Below, one piece after another: positions 26,341-35,231 of a stretch of DNA of 53,859 nucleotides (its first letter is position 1; each line of letters opens with the position of its first letter). The stretch lies in contig JAQSYI010000052.1 in assembly GCA_029256185.1 (NCBI GenBank), forward strand, positions 1 through 53,859, written 5' to 3'. The notes beneath the pieces were generated by a model. It was not told where the DNA came from and made no database searches. It saw only the letters and a program-made list of their open reading frames with translations. This DNA is from Paenibacillaceae bacterium. Its GTDB lineage: Bacteria > Bacillota > Bacilli > Paenibacillales > NBRC-103111. Position numbers and translations under genes: made by a program.

Positions 26341-26592
26341 AGCACCCGCTTTTATTGGCAGAATCTCCATGGTTATTGCCTGGCGCTGCATAAGGTTCCG
26401 GCGTTGCTTAGGGAGTGCAAGCGCTGTCGGGTGCGGGACTATATCATGCAAAATTACATGGAGCAATTGGATGTGAAAACCATCTGCAAGCAGTTTCTCA
26501 TCAGCCTCTCCACCCTGAGCCATACGCTTATGAAGGAGCAGAACACCACCTTTCTGGAAATGGTCAACGGCTGCCGGGTGAAAAAAACTGCA
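26341..26592 (+). pseudogene. AraC helix-turn-helix remnant
   Basis: An 84-residue open stretch contains VRDYIMQNYMEQLDVKTICK and STLSHTLMKEQNTTFLEMVN, which match the first helix-turn-helix of AraC regulators. The second helix-turn-helix is missing: the similarity ends at CRVKKT, then the sequence becomes unlike AraC. There is no plausible start codon with a ribosome-binding site and no N-terminal sensor. It is best read as a truncated fossil of an AraC gene in the 609-bp gap between the metallophosphoesterase and the PL8 lyase. Nothing else coding is visible in that gap. Confidence 0.6.
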
Positions 26593-26647
26593 TTTTTACA
26601 TTGGGTCCGTTGCGGTGGGACGGGTCTGCCGCTTGGTATCTGCAAAA

Positions 26648-26689
26648 AAGCTTCTGTATCCACTTTATGCAAGTGGGTACAGAAGCTTT
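26648..26689 (-). terminator. Intrinsic terminator ending the PL8/GH88 operon
   Basis: A 12-bp stem AAAGCTTCTGTA/TACAGAAGCTTT with an extended inner pairing CCAC/GTGG. On the minus strand it is followed by TTTTTTGC. It is 124 bp past the lyase stop. Confidence 0.88.
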
Positions 26690-26788
26690 CTGTTCAAACC
26701 TAAATAGCTCAATAAAAGGCTGCCTTCATTTCCCCTTCAGAGGAGAACCAGGGAATCGAGCCCCTCCCTCCACTGCACGCCGTCCTGC

Positions 26789-26825
26789 GCTGTCACTCAA
26801 TCACAGCAGCTGTCACTCAATCAGC
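26789..26825. repeat. 20-bp tandem duplication at the lyase stop
   Basis: TGTCACTCAATCA occurs at 26791 and again at 26811. The second copy contains the PL8 stop codon, and the first lies just past it. This is a small duplication of the gene's extreme 3' end. Confidence 0.7.
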
Positions 26826-29800
26826 AGCACAGGCGGATTGGCGCTGTTCTCCCGGCTATTGGCGAGGAAGTTTGAGATGTCCCCGATGAGCAGCAACGAG
26901 ATGACCTGATCCCCCTTTAGCTGGCCCTGGACGAAGTCGGTCACATCCCATTCGTAATAGCGGGCCTGATTGGTTGCTTGTACCGTATCCAGCGGGAAGG
27001 CAGATGCAACCGGCGCATTATTCCAGGTCACGCTGCTCTCCGACCAATTATCCTGGAGAACAGGCAGTACCCTCAGATATATGCCTGTTGCGTTCTCGTT
27101 GTTTAAGCCGAACAACCGCAGCTTGGCGCTGCGGACATTGCTGATTCCGCTTGCGTCGAATTTCAGATAGGCCTTGCGGGAGTAGCTGAGGGTGGATACC
27201 TTGGCCCGCAGGAACGGATCGCTTGCGCCGTCGAAGACCGTATTGGCATAGGTGCCGTCCCGCACATAGGCATCTGCAGTGACAGGGAGCTCTACAGGCG
27301 TTGAGGCCAGTGTCTGAAATTGAATGCGGAAGCTCTTTCCCTGGGCCTGATTCACATCCACCTGGAGGACAATGGGATTAAGACTGGTGACAGTTACGCC
27401 GGGATCGGCGGTGTACGAGACCGCAGAGCGCCCCAGCTCCACTTCGATGGCGCCTGTTTGAAGATGGGTCGGATCGGCTACGCTCACCTCCAGCAGACCG
27501 CCCGGGTGTTCCTGCGTCATAACGGATGCAGGAGCCTTGGCCGTAATCATTCCCGCCGTCTGAGGCTCCGCCCCGGAGGCTTGCCAGAAATTGGCCGCTG
27601 TCACCTGAAGCTGCTTCTCCCGGACTGCCTGAACCTGGGCATCGTTGCGGATAATGGTCACATCCGGCTGCTTGACATAAGCCTCCGTGTCGGCGGCGTT
27701 CTTGGCAGGCAGCAGCACATAGGAATAGTCGGCATTCACCGGCTGGACACCATGGCGCAGCGTCAACGAGGCGAAGCTGCCGGTATAGACGGGGTCCGTC
27801 CGGATCACCAGCTGCGGCTGATTGTACGCCGCCTCCCTGCTGTTCCCCGTGAACATCCGGTCCGCCCCGGAGGCATCCTGCAGCAGCAGAGTGGCGGTCT
27901 GGTCTCCGGCAGCCTGCGCCCTGATGTAATCCGTCACATCCCATTCATAGTATTTGCTATGGGCATCCACCACTGTTGTGCTTAGCGCATTGCCCTCGGG
28001 AGCCGGACTGTTGTTCCAGGTGACCGCGGATTCGCTCCAGCTATCAGACGACACTCCCCGGACCTCCACCGGAAACACGCTGCTGTCCTGGGTATTGGAG
28101 CCGAACACCATCAGCTTGGCGCTGACAATTTCACTGATTCCCGACAGATTGAAGGTCAGATAGGATTTCCGGGCATGATCAGCGATGGTGGAGCCCTTCA
28201 CGATCAGCTGCTCCTTGCCGCCGAAGTTTTCATTACCGCGGGTGCCCTGGTGAACATAGGCATCCTTCACAGGGGCAAGCGATACTGTCTTGTAATCACT
28301 CTCATACTTGGTCATGGAGGACCATTGGCCGGTACGGGTCTCCTTCAGCATAGTGACACCGGGTGTACCGGGAAAATAATAGCCGATATCCGAGCCCGGC
28401 ACATTGCCCTGCAAGTGGGCCCAACTCACCTGCTGCTGCACCTGGGGCTGACCCAAGGGCAAGGCAGGGGCTGCGCCGTTGACCGTAAAGGCATTGCCCG
28501 TATCCGGCAGAATCATCCGGTTATCCACGATGGTGTCAATCCGGCTGCTGCCCGTACCGGTTATGCCTGCTCCCAATGCTGCAATCTCGTCGTCGAACAT
28601 GAACCAGGATTTCTTGCCGGTCAGAGTGCCGGCCTGATTCTTCAAGTCCATGCCGGCGGCTCCGTACAAGGAAGCCCCGCCGCTTACGGCATCTCCCCCG
28701 ATGGACGTCCCGCCAACCCAATCCTTCTCGGAGAACTTTCCTGCATACTGCGCCGGATTAAGCGTTTGCACATCTACGGTCGTGCCGGCGAGACGCTGCT
28801 TGTAGATAGTAGCCCAATACTGGTTGCTGTACTGCGCCAGGTCATTGGTGTACAGATATGTCATTCCTTCGCCCTGATACCAGCCGCGCAGATTCTGGTT
28901 ATTGATCAGCTCGTAGTTCTTGATCCGGCTGGAATGCATGCTAACGCCGAAGCCGAAATCGGAGCGATGATGGACAACCCGGTCCATCATGGGATACGCC
29001 TTGTTCATGAGCGGAGTTGCCGCTGCCTCAAGCAGCGGGTCCGACAGCAGCTCGTTTAACAGCACGATATCAAAGACAGTGGCTGTTGTGTAGATGCTGC
29101 GGTACGTATTGGTTTCTATCCAGTATTTCAGCAGCCTGCGGATTTTGAGCGCATCGGCAGGGGGAGCAGATTCCGCCACCAGCAGCAGATTGCGGGTCAT
29201 GGCGGTTCCCCGGGAGTGGTCTGTCGTGGTGGGATACGCCACCTCCCGGCCGCGGACCATGTCCATGATCGCCCCCCTGTACATGAAGGGTGCGATGGAA
29301 TCATACACCCATTGGTACATATTGGCCTGATTGGGGTCTGTTATTTCCCAGGGCGAGCCGTGCAGCGCGTAGATGACCCTTGGCAGAAGATTCATCAGGG
29401 TCAGACCGTAACCGCCGATATACGGGAATGCATAATGCTGGATATAAGAGCCGTCCTCATAGAAGCCCCCGTCTCCCTGGTCCCGCTGGCTATCATCCGG
29501 ATATTCCGTCTCGTATTCGAATATGGTGCCGATCTCGTCTCCCAATTCCAACAAGGGAGCCTCCGTCTGCGTATTGGCGCCGGTGAGCAGGTAGACCGTG
29601 GCCTTGTAAGCCAGATTGGCTCCCTTCATCAGCGTGCCGCCCTGGCCGCCGCCATATTTCAGATCGGTATTGTAGTGGAGAATCGTGTCTGCATATTGGC
29701 TGATCTGGGCAGGGGTGAAATCATCATACATGAGCACCAGGATATTATTGATGCTCATGGGGGCCGAAATCTGATAGTCGAACCAGTTGCCCGGCCAGGC

Positions 29801-30289
29801 CTTCAGATTGGTAATGGAAGGCGGATCGGGAATAATGGAAGGGTTATACCAGTTGGTGTAAATCCAGTCCATGGCGTTGATGATATCGTTCTTCAACGCA
29901 GCCCGTTCCGCCGTGGTGAAGGTGGTTCCGCTCTGGGCATAGGCCCGGGCCATGGTTTGCAGCCGGGAATAGGACTGCGAGAAGTGCAGGGATTTGCCTG
30001 GAGCGTATTCGAAGGAACTGCCGTACCAGATGGCCGTACGGCCGCTGTCCTTGTCCATGCTGCTCCAATAGGAGCGGGCGCTGCTTTCAATGGAAGTAAT
30101 GTTGGCTTGAATATTAGGGTCAGCCAGTTGAGCGCTTGTCAATTCCCCTCCTGTAAGCAACTGCTTCCACTTGGTCCGGACTTGGGCATAATCCTGCGCG
30201 TCCGCAGCATGTCCGGTTGTTATTCCAAGCGAGCTGAAGCACAGGGCAATCATCATGATCATGGCAGATAATACGCGGATAGTTCTCAT
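26813..30289 (-). CDS. Secreted polysaccharide lyase family 8 with two DNRLRE (CBM96-like) modules
   Basis: Cleaves uronic-acid-containing polysaccharide by beta-elimination outside the cell; PL8 covers hyaluronate, chondroitin AC and xanthan lyases. Signal peptide 1-29. The alpha/alpha-toroid catalytic domain spans ~35-400, with Asn225, His285, Tyr294 and Arg346/348 in the positions of the known Asn/His/Tyr/Arg set, and the family motif LRGWYQGEGMTYLY at ~467-480. The beta-supersandwich domain is interrupted at ~671-829 by a DNRLRE module. It resumes with FASLTLRHGVQP, and a second DNRLRE module forms the C-terminus (~1002-1158). It is last in an operon behind GH88, 22 bp away. Substrate choice cannot be read from sequence. 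Confidence 0.92.
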   Translation of the reverse strand: MRTIRVLSAMIMMIALCFSSLGITTGHAADAQDYAQVRTKWKQLLTGGELTSAQLADPNIQANITSIESSARSYWSSMDKDSGRTAIWYGSSFEYAPGKSLHFSQSYSRLQTMARAYAQSGTTFTTAERAALKNDIINAMDWIYTNWYNPSIIPDPPSITNLKAWPGNWFDYQISAPMSINNILVLMYDDFTPAQISQYADTILHYNTDLKYGGGQGGTLMKGANLAYKATVYLLTGANTQTEAPLLELGDEIGTIFEYETEYPDDSQRDQGDGGFYEDGSYIQHYAFPYIGGYGLTLMNLLPRVIYALHGSPWEITDPNQANMYQWVYDSIAPFMYRGAIMDMVRGREVAYPTTTDHSRGTAMTRNLLLVAESAPPADALKIRRLLKYWIETNTYRSIYTTATVFDIVLLNELLSDPLLEAAATPLMNKAYPMMDRVVHHRSDFGFGVSMHSSRIKNYELINNQNLRGWYQGEGMTYLYTNDLAQYSNQYWATIYKQRLAGTTVDVQTLNPAQYAGKFSEKDWVGGTSIGGDAVSGGASLYGAAGMDLKNQAGTLTGKKSWFMFDDEIAALGAGITGTGSSRIDTIVDNRMILPDTGNAFTVNGAAPALPLGQPQVQQQVSWAHLQGNVPGSDIGYYFPGTPGVTMLKETRTGQWSSMTKYESDYKTVSLAPVKDAYVHQGTRGNENFGGKEQLIVKGSTIADHARKSYLTFNLSGISEIVSAKLMVFGSNTQDSSVFPVEVRGVSSDSWSESAVTWNNSPAPEGNALSTTVVDAHSKYYEWDVTDYIRAQAAGDQTATLLLQDASGADRMFTGNSREAAYNQPQLVIRTDPVYTGSFASLTLRHGVQPVNADYSYVLLPAKNAADTEAYVKQPDVTIIRNDAQVQAVREKQLQVTAANFWQASGAEPQTAGMITAKAPASVMTQEHPGGLLEVSVADPTHLQTGAIEVELGRSAVSYTADPGVTVTSLNPIVLQVDVNQAQGKSFRIQFQTLASTPVELPVTADAYVRDGTYANTVFDGASDPFLRAKVSTLSYSRKAYLKFDASGISNVRSAKLRLFGLNNENATGIYLRVLPVLQDNWSESSVTWNNAPVASAFPLDTVQATNQARYYEWDVTDFVQGQLKGDQVISLLLIGDISNFLANSRENSANPPVLLIE

Positions 30290-30311
30290 TGTTGGGCCAC
30301 CGTTCCCCTCT

Positions 30312-31481
30312 TCAAGGATTTACTAAAGACTCGTACCAATAGCCGCAATGCCCCTTCGTCAGACGCATCAGGGCTTCCATATAGAAGTAATCCCCCCATA
30401 TCATATAATCGTCCGGATTGCGTCCGGCCCGCACCGAGTAGGACCCGTGGCGGAGCAGTCCTTCCGCCTCCTCTCCCATGGTAGAGCAATTCCCGATAAG
30501 CGCCGCAAGCAATTGCCGCGCGCCTTCATCCATCTCCCTCCTCTCATCCCCCTCCTGAAGATGCCCTGCCAGTTCCAGCATGCCGCAGGCGGCGATGGCA
30601 TTGGCGGAGCTGTCGCGTGGTGTTCCCGCCGCTTGGGGAGCATCGAAATCCCAGTACACGACCCCATCGGGAGGCAGCCTCTGCATGAAATAGCGGGCCA
30701 TCCCTCTTGCCGTGTCCAGAAATCCGGGCTCTCCCGTGTAGCGGTAAGCCAGGCTGAAGCCATAGATGCCCCAGGCCTGTCCCCGGGTCCAGGTGGAGCC
30801 GTCCGCGTAGCCCTGGTGGGTTGCGCCACGGACTGGCTCTCCGTTCTCCCGGTCGAAGAAGAAGGTGTGGTACGAGGAATCATCCCCCCGCACCAGATAG
30901 CGCCTGGAGAGCTCCGTATGCCTGCGGGCGGCATGACGGTAGTGCTCCTCTCCCGTCTGCAGGGAGGCCCAATAAAGCAGAGGCATATTCATCAGGCTGT
31001 CTATGATGATCCTGCCTCCGTTCTTCTCCTCCCCCTGCGCTCCCCAGGCCTGGAACACTCCCGCAGCCGGCCGCCAGCGCTCCATGAGCACATCGGCGGC
31101 GCGCAGGGTCAATTCCCGGGCTGCCGGGTCGCGCTCTGTGATCCACTGGGCCTTGGAGGACAGGGAATACAGGAAGCCGATGTCATGATGCTGAAGAGCC
31201 ATGCGCCCTTCCAGCCGGCTGCGGAAGCTGTCCACCGTCCTCCGCGCTGCCTCCCGGAAGGCTTCGTCCCCGCTTTGGCTGTAAGCCAGCCAGAGCATGC
31301 CGGACCAGAATCCGCAGGTCCAACTGGCATTGCCGATACAGTCGTATTTTCCGTTGCTGCTTACATTGGGGAACCGCTCCCCGAAGCGCTCCATATTCGC
31401 CCTAGTTTTGCCCACCGCATCCTCCAGGGCAAGGGAGAAGCTGCTCTTGCCGTTGTTTGACTCATCATCCCTTAACCGCAC
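30312..31481 (-). CDS. Unsaturated glucuronyl hydrolase, GH88
   Basis: Hydrates and releases the 4,5-unsaturated uronic acid from oligosaccharides produced by polysaccharide lyases, in the cytoplasm (no signal peptide is present). Asp100 (HHDIGFLY) and Asp161 (IIIDSLMNMPLLYW) correspond in context and 61-residue spacing to the two catalytic aspartates of Bacillus UGL (Asp88/Asp149). GRATHQGYADGSTWTRGQAW-type sequence is also present. The length of 389 residues is typical. The GTG start at 31481 overlaps the upstream permease gene by 17 bp and has only a distant AAGGGGG, so the start is the least certain part. It works directly with the PL8 lyase 22 bp downstream. Confidence 0.92.
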   Translation of the reverse strand: MRLRDDESNNGKSSFSLALEDAVGKTRANMERFGERFPNVSSNGKYDCIGNASWTCGFWSGMLWLAYSQSGDEAFREAARRTVDSFRSRLEGRMALQHHDIGFLYSLSSKAQWITERDPAARELTLRAADVLMERWRPAAGVFQAWGAQGEEKNGGRIIIDSLMNMPLLYWASLQTGEEHYRHAARRHTELSRRYLVRGDDSSYHTFFFDRENGEPVRGATHQGYADGSTWTRGQAWGIYGFSLAYRYTGEPGFLDTARGMARYFMQRLPPDGVVYWDFDAPQAAGTPRDSSANAIAACGMLELAGHLQEGDERREMDEGARQLLAALIGNCSTMGEEAEGLLRHGSYSVRAGRNPDDYMIWGDYFYMEALMRLTKGHCGYWYESLVNP

Positions 31482-32346
31482 CCAAGAGAGCCCCCTTCAC
31501 AAAAAATCGCTGCAAAAACGGATATACGCACAGCACCGGCAGCGTCGCTACCATAATCGCCCCGTACTTCAGAGTTTCTCCGAGCATGGCTGTATCCGCC
31601 GACTCCGCCCCCGTCACCATGCCCGCCGTCTCGCCGGAGATCAGAATCTCGCGGAGAATCAGCTGCAGCGGGTACAGCTCCCGGTCCCGCAGGAAGATCA
31701 TGGCATGAAACCAGGCATTCCAGTGGCTGACACCGTAATACAGAATCATCACGGCGATAACCGGCAGGGAGATGGGAATCATAATGCGGAAGAGGATTAC
31801 GAAATCGTTGGCCCCGTCGATCTTGGCCGATTCCTCCAGACTGTCCGGGATCGCCTCGAACGCCGTGCGCATGATGATCAGATTGAAGGTATTGATGGCC
31901 TGTGGGATAATCAGCGCCAGCAGGGTATTGCCAAGCCCCGCTCCCTTGACAGTCAGATAGAACGGAATCAAACCGCCGCTGAAGAACATGGTGAACACAA
32001 TAAACAGGGTCAAGGGTCTTCTGTAATAAAGGGACTTGCGGGACAAAGCATATGCCCCCAAGGAGGTCAGCGTCAGATTGACCAATAGGCCCATCCCCAC
32101 CACAATCAGCGTATTCCCATACCCCCGCAGAATCATATTATTGGAGAACACCATGGAATAGGCGTCCAGGCTTAAGCCCTGGGGAAGCAGCAGCAGCCCC
32201 CGGTGGGCTACAAAATCCGTTGGCTCGCTGATCGAGGCAATGGCGGAATAATAGACGGGATACATGGTCGCCGCCATAAGCACAAGCAGAAAAGCAAAAT
32301 TGACAAGCTCAAAGATACGTTCCCCTGCTGTCCGTTGCTGAAGCAT
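31465..32346 (-). CDS. Carbohydrate ABC transporter permease, YtcP-like
   Basis: Inner-membrane permease of an oligosaccharide importer. Six membrane segments are visible, with the EAA-loop motif ESAKIDGANDFVILFRIMIPISLPV. The C-terminus (RFFVKGALLGAVKG) is typical of the YtcP family. 293 residues from the ATG at 32346, which has TAGGAGG seven bases upstream. It pairs with the LplB-like permease 11 bp upstream and the lipoprotein at 33415. No ATPase gene is present, so a shared MsmX-type ATPase must energise it. Confidence 0.92.
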   Translation of the reverse strand: MLQQRTAGERIFELVNFAFLLVLMAATMYPVYYSAIASISEPTDFVAHRGLLLLPQGLSLDAYSMVFSNNMILRGYGNTLIVVGMGLLVNLTLTSLGAYALSRKSLYYRRPLTLFIVFTMFFSGGLIPFYLTVKGAGLGNTLLALIIPQAINTFNLIIMRTAFEAIPDSLEESAKIDGANDFVILFRIMIPISLPVIAVMILYYGVSHWNAWFHAMIFLRDRELYPLQLILREILISGETAGMVTGAESADTAMLGETLKYGAIMVATLPVLCVYPFLQRFFVKGALLGAVKG

Positions 32347-32357
32347 TCCGGTTCCTC

Positions 32358-33323
32358 CTACCATAAGCTGGTATCGTTTACTTTGCGGCTGATCCAATTG
32401 GCCATAATCACCATACTGAAATTGATCACGGAGTTAAACAAGCCAACCGCCGCACTGAAGCTGTAATTGAGCTCCTGAAGTCCAATCCGGTACACATAAG
32501 AGGAGATCACATCCGCCGTTTCATAGGTCAGCGGATTATACAGCAGAATGATCTTCTCGAAGCCCACGTTCAGAATTGTTCCCAGATTGAGTATGAGCAG
32601 GATCACGATGGTAGGAAGCATCCCGGGCAGGGTAATATGCTTCATCTGCTTCCAGCGGGTGGCTCCGTCGATCCGCGCCGCTTCATACTGCTCCGTATCG
32701 ATATTCGACAAGGCGGCCAAATATATAATCGAGCCCCACCCTACCTGCTGCCAGATGCCGGAGGAGATGAACACGGTACGGAAATATTCGGGCAGCAGCA
32801 GAATGCTCTCCTTGGGTCCGCCCAACGATTGAACGATGGTAGTAATCAGCCCATTGCTGCCGGAAAACTCCTTGATCATCCCGCATATGACCACCAAGGA
32901 GATAAAGTGGGGCATATAAGTAATGGTCTGCACCAGCTTCTTGAACCAGGCAAGGCGAAGCTCGTTTAGCAGCAAGGCCAGAATGATCGGAGCAGGAAAG
33001 CCAAAGATCAGATCATAGAAGCTGATGGTAACGGTATTGCGGAAGGTCCGCCAGAAATAGGGTCCCTCAAAAAAATCCCGGAAGTGCTCAAGCCCCGCCC
33101 ACGGACTGCCCAGAATGCCCAGCCGCGGTGAAAAATGCTTAAAGGCCACAATGGCCCCATACATGGGTGCATAATGAAACGCCACATAGAAAATCAGGAC
33201 TGGCAGCAGCATCAAATAGATATACTTGTTCTTGCGGATATCCCGCAGCAAATTCATCCGGGGTACTGTCCGCGCTTGTTCTCCTGTCCCCGGCAAGGGC
33301 GCCGCCTGCTGATAGGTTTTCAT
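32358..33323 (-). CDS. Carbohydrate ABC transporter permease, LplB-like
   Basis: The second permease of the importer. Membrane segments begin at YLMLLPVLIFYVAFHYAPMYG, a family hallmark. The EAA loop reads EAARIDGATRWKQMKHITLPGMLPT. The length is 321 residues from the ATG at 33323; an upstream extension of ~40 residues with low complexity was rejected as start. It lies between the lipoprotein and YtcP genes, with overlapping or near-abutting ends, so it is co-transcribed with them. It serves the PL8/GH88 degradation pathway. Confidence 0.92.
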   Translation of the reverse strand: MKTYQQAAPLPGTGEQARTVPRMNLLRDIRKNKYIYLMLLPVLIFYVAFHYAPMYGAIVAFKHFSPRLGILGSPWAGLEHFRDFFEGPYFWRTFRNTVTISFYDLIFGFPAPIILALLLNELRLAWFKKLVQTITYMPHFISLVVICGMIKEFSGSNGLITTIVQSLGGPKESILLLPEYFRTVFISSGIWQQVGWGSIIYLAALSNIDTEQYEAARIDGATRWKQMKHITLPGMLPTIVILLILNLGTILNVGFEKIILLYNPLTYETADVISSYVYRIGLQELNYSFSAAVGLFNSVINFSMVIMANWISRKVNDTSLW

Positions 33324-33414
33324 TCTCCTCTGTCTCCCTCCACTGCCTCCAAACGGTCCGGAGCAAGACGAACCTCCATGGCCCTCCATGGCATTGCCTT
33401 GCTCCGGACAGCTG

Positions 33415-35064
33415 TTATCTGGCGTTGTAGCGCTCCAGCGCACCTTGATAAATGTTCAGCACCTTGGATAAGCCCAACTGCTCCATCTGTTTCACATACG
33501 CATCGAAGGAATCCAGCGGTTCCTTGCCGATAATGAACTTGAGCACCATCTCGCTCTTGTAGCTGGTAATGGCGGTGAAAATCTTGGCCAGCTCCCTGGC
33601 CTCGTCTTCTGTGGGTGTAATAAACGGAGGCAAGGCATGCTTGGGGGCATCAGTTGCCGACCATAGCTTGACGGCCTCCTCCTGCTGGGGATACTTCATG
33701 ACGGCCTTGGTAAATTCCTCGTCGATAGCGAAGGGACCATTGTAGCGTACATACTGGGACAGCATCTGGACCATCGAGTAAGCAGGGTCCTTGGTGATCT
33801 TGTCCGTGAAGGCAGGCTTGCCGTTCTTCAGTTCATAGCTGACGCCTTCAATGCCGAAGTTAAAGAGGCGGCTGCCCTCTGTGCTGTAGGCATAATCCAG
33901 CCATTTTACCGCCAGCTCCGGATTCTTGGCATCGGCTGTTATCGCTGCCCCTCTACCGGGTACAATGGGAAAGTCATATTGGCCTACAAAGGGCGTCTCC
34001 CCCTTCTTCAGCGTAGGATACGGCGTCCCGACCATATTGAATTTGGGGTCCTTCCCCGCCATGGCATCCAGGTAAGTCTGCAGGCCGCCGGACAGCAGGT
34101 TTACAGTAGCGCCTGCCTGGCCACTGACAATCTTGCTCGTAAGCGTCTTCGTATCGGTCAAGGCGAAGTCCTTGTCGATCAGCCCATCCTTATACCATCT
34201 GTTGAACAAGGTCAGTGCATCCTTAAACTGGGGTTGTGCCGGGCCATACTTCACCTGTCCGTTATCGTCTAAGTAAAAGCCGTCGGAGGTGCGGTAAGCG
34301 CCGATAAAGGTGCTGCCAATGTTCATTTCTCCGGTAGAAACGCTGTATGCGCTGAAGGGAGCGGCTGCGCCCTTCTTCTCCTTGAATGCCTTCAGCATGG
34401 TTTCCCATTCATCAATGGTTGTGGGGACAGCAAGGCCCAGCTCATCCAGCCAGTCCTTGCGCACCATAGGACCGGTATATACCTGGCTGACCGGGTTGCG
34501 GATCATCGGGAATACGAAGATTTCGCCGCTGTCGGTCTGCAGCATCTTCTTGAGCTCCTTGTTCTGCTCCAGGAGCTTCTTGAGGTTGGGGGCATGCTTG
34601 TCAATCAGGTCGTTCAGGGGCAAAATCAGCTTATCCTTCAGCGCCTTGTCCGGACCGCCGGGATAGTCGCCTCCGTTGAACCAGTTGGTCTCTACAATAT
34701 CCGGGAGCTCGTTGGAGGCGATCATCAGATTGAATTGCTCCTTCTGCTGGCCTGCCGCCGGGTGGGTATATTTCACCTTCACCCCGGTTCTTGCTTCCAA
34801 CTCCTTGCCAAACGGTGTTTCTCCTACATTAGGGAAGAAGTTGGTCATATTGGAGTTGCCCACCGGTCCCCAATACGTTAAGGTGCCGCTATCCTGCAGC
34901 GGATAAACATTGGCCGCCTGGGCCGTCTGTCCCGGCGAAGGACTGGAAGCTGCAGGCGCAGCCTCCTCCTGGTCTGATCCGCAGCCGGTCATCAAGCCGG
35001 ATACAAGTCCGACTGCGGCGAATACGGCAACAAAGCTGTTCTTTCTTTTCAGAGTCATTTGCAC
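33415..35064 (-). CDS. Extracellular solute-binding lipoprotein of the PL8/GH88 locus
   Basis: Captures the oligosaccharide product and delivers it to the permeases. The lipoprotein signal ends in the lipobox LMTG-Cys (Cys ~28). Then a Ser/Ala/Pro-rich linker leads to a LipO/family-1-like binding fold (LTYWGPVGNSNMTNFFPNVG, VKWLDYAYSTEGSRLFNFGI). The length of 549 residues is typical. A GTG start at 35064 and an ATG at 35058 share the AAAGGGG site. It is first structural gene after the AraC sensor regulator. Confidence 0.92.
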   Translation of the reverse strand: MQMTLKRKNSFVAVFAAVGLVSGLMTGCGSDQEEAAPAASSPSPGQTAQAANVYPLQDSGTLTYWGPVGNSNMTNFFPNVGETPFGKELEARTGVKVKYTHPAAGQQKEQFNLMIASNELPDIVETNWFNGGDYPGGPDKALKDKLILPLNDLIDKHAPNLKKLLEQNKELKKMLQTDSGEIFVFPMIRNPVSQVYTGPMVRKDWLDELGLAVPTTIDEWETMLKAFKEKKGAAAPFSAYSVSTGEMNIGSTFIGAYRTSDGFYLDDNGQVKYGPAQPQFKDALTLFNRWYKDGLIDKDFALTDTKTLTSKIVSGQAGATVNLLSGGLQTYLDAMAGKDPKFNMVGTPYPTLKKGETPFVGQYDFPIVPGRGAAITADAKNPELAVKWLDYAYSTEGSRLFNFGIEGVSYELKNGKPAFTDKITKDPAYSMVQMLSQYVRYNGPFAIDEEFTKAVMKYPQQEEAVKLWSATDAPKHALPPFITPTEDEARELAKIFTAITSYKSEMVLKFIIGKEPLDSFDAYVKQMEQLGLSKVLNIYQGALERYNAR

Positions 35065-35231
35065 AGATCCCCTTTAGGATAATGGTGTCAAGCGGGCCCG
35101 GTCCGTCATCGCCGCTTTCATATTCAGAATAGTCGCGTCTTCCCTTCACAGCTATATGCAGATTCGGCACCCGGTAGGCGAAAGTCCAATTGGAGAAGTG
35201 CAAAACCCCAACGGCATAGGCAAATTTGCCC

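Noticed and set aside
29216..31460. Long plus-strand frames opposite PL8 and GH88
   Set aside because: Shadow frames of GC-rich genes; the minus-strand genes have intact catalytic residues.
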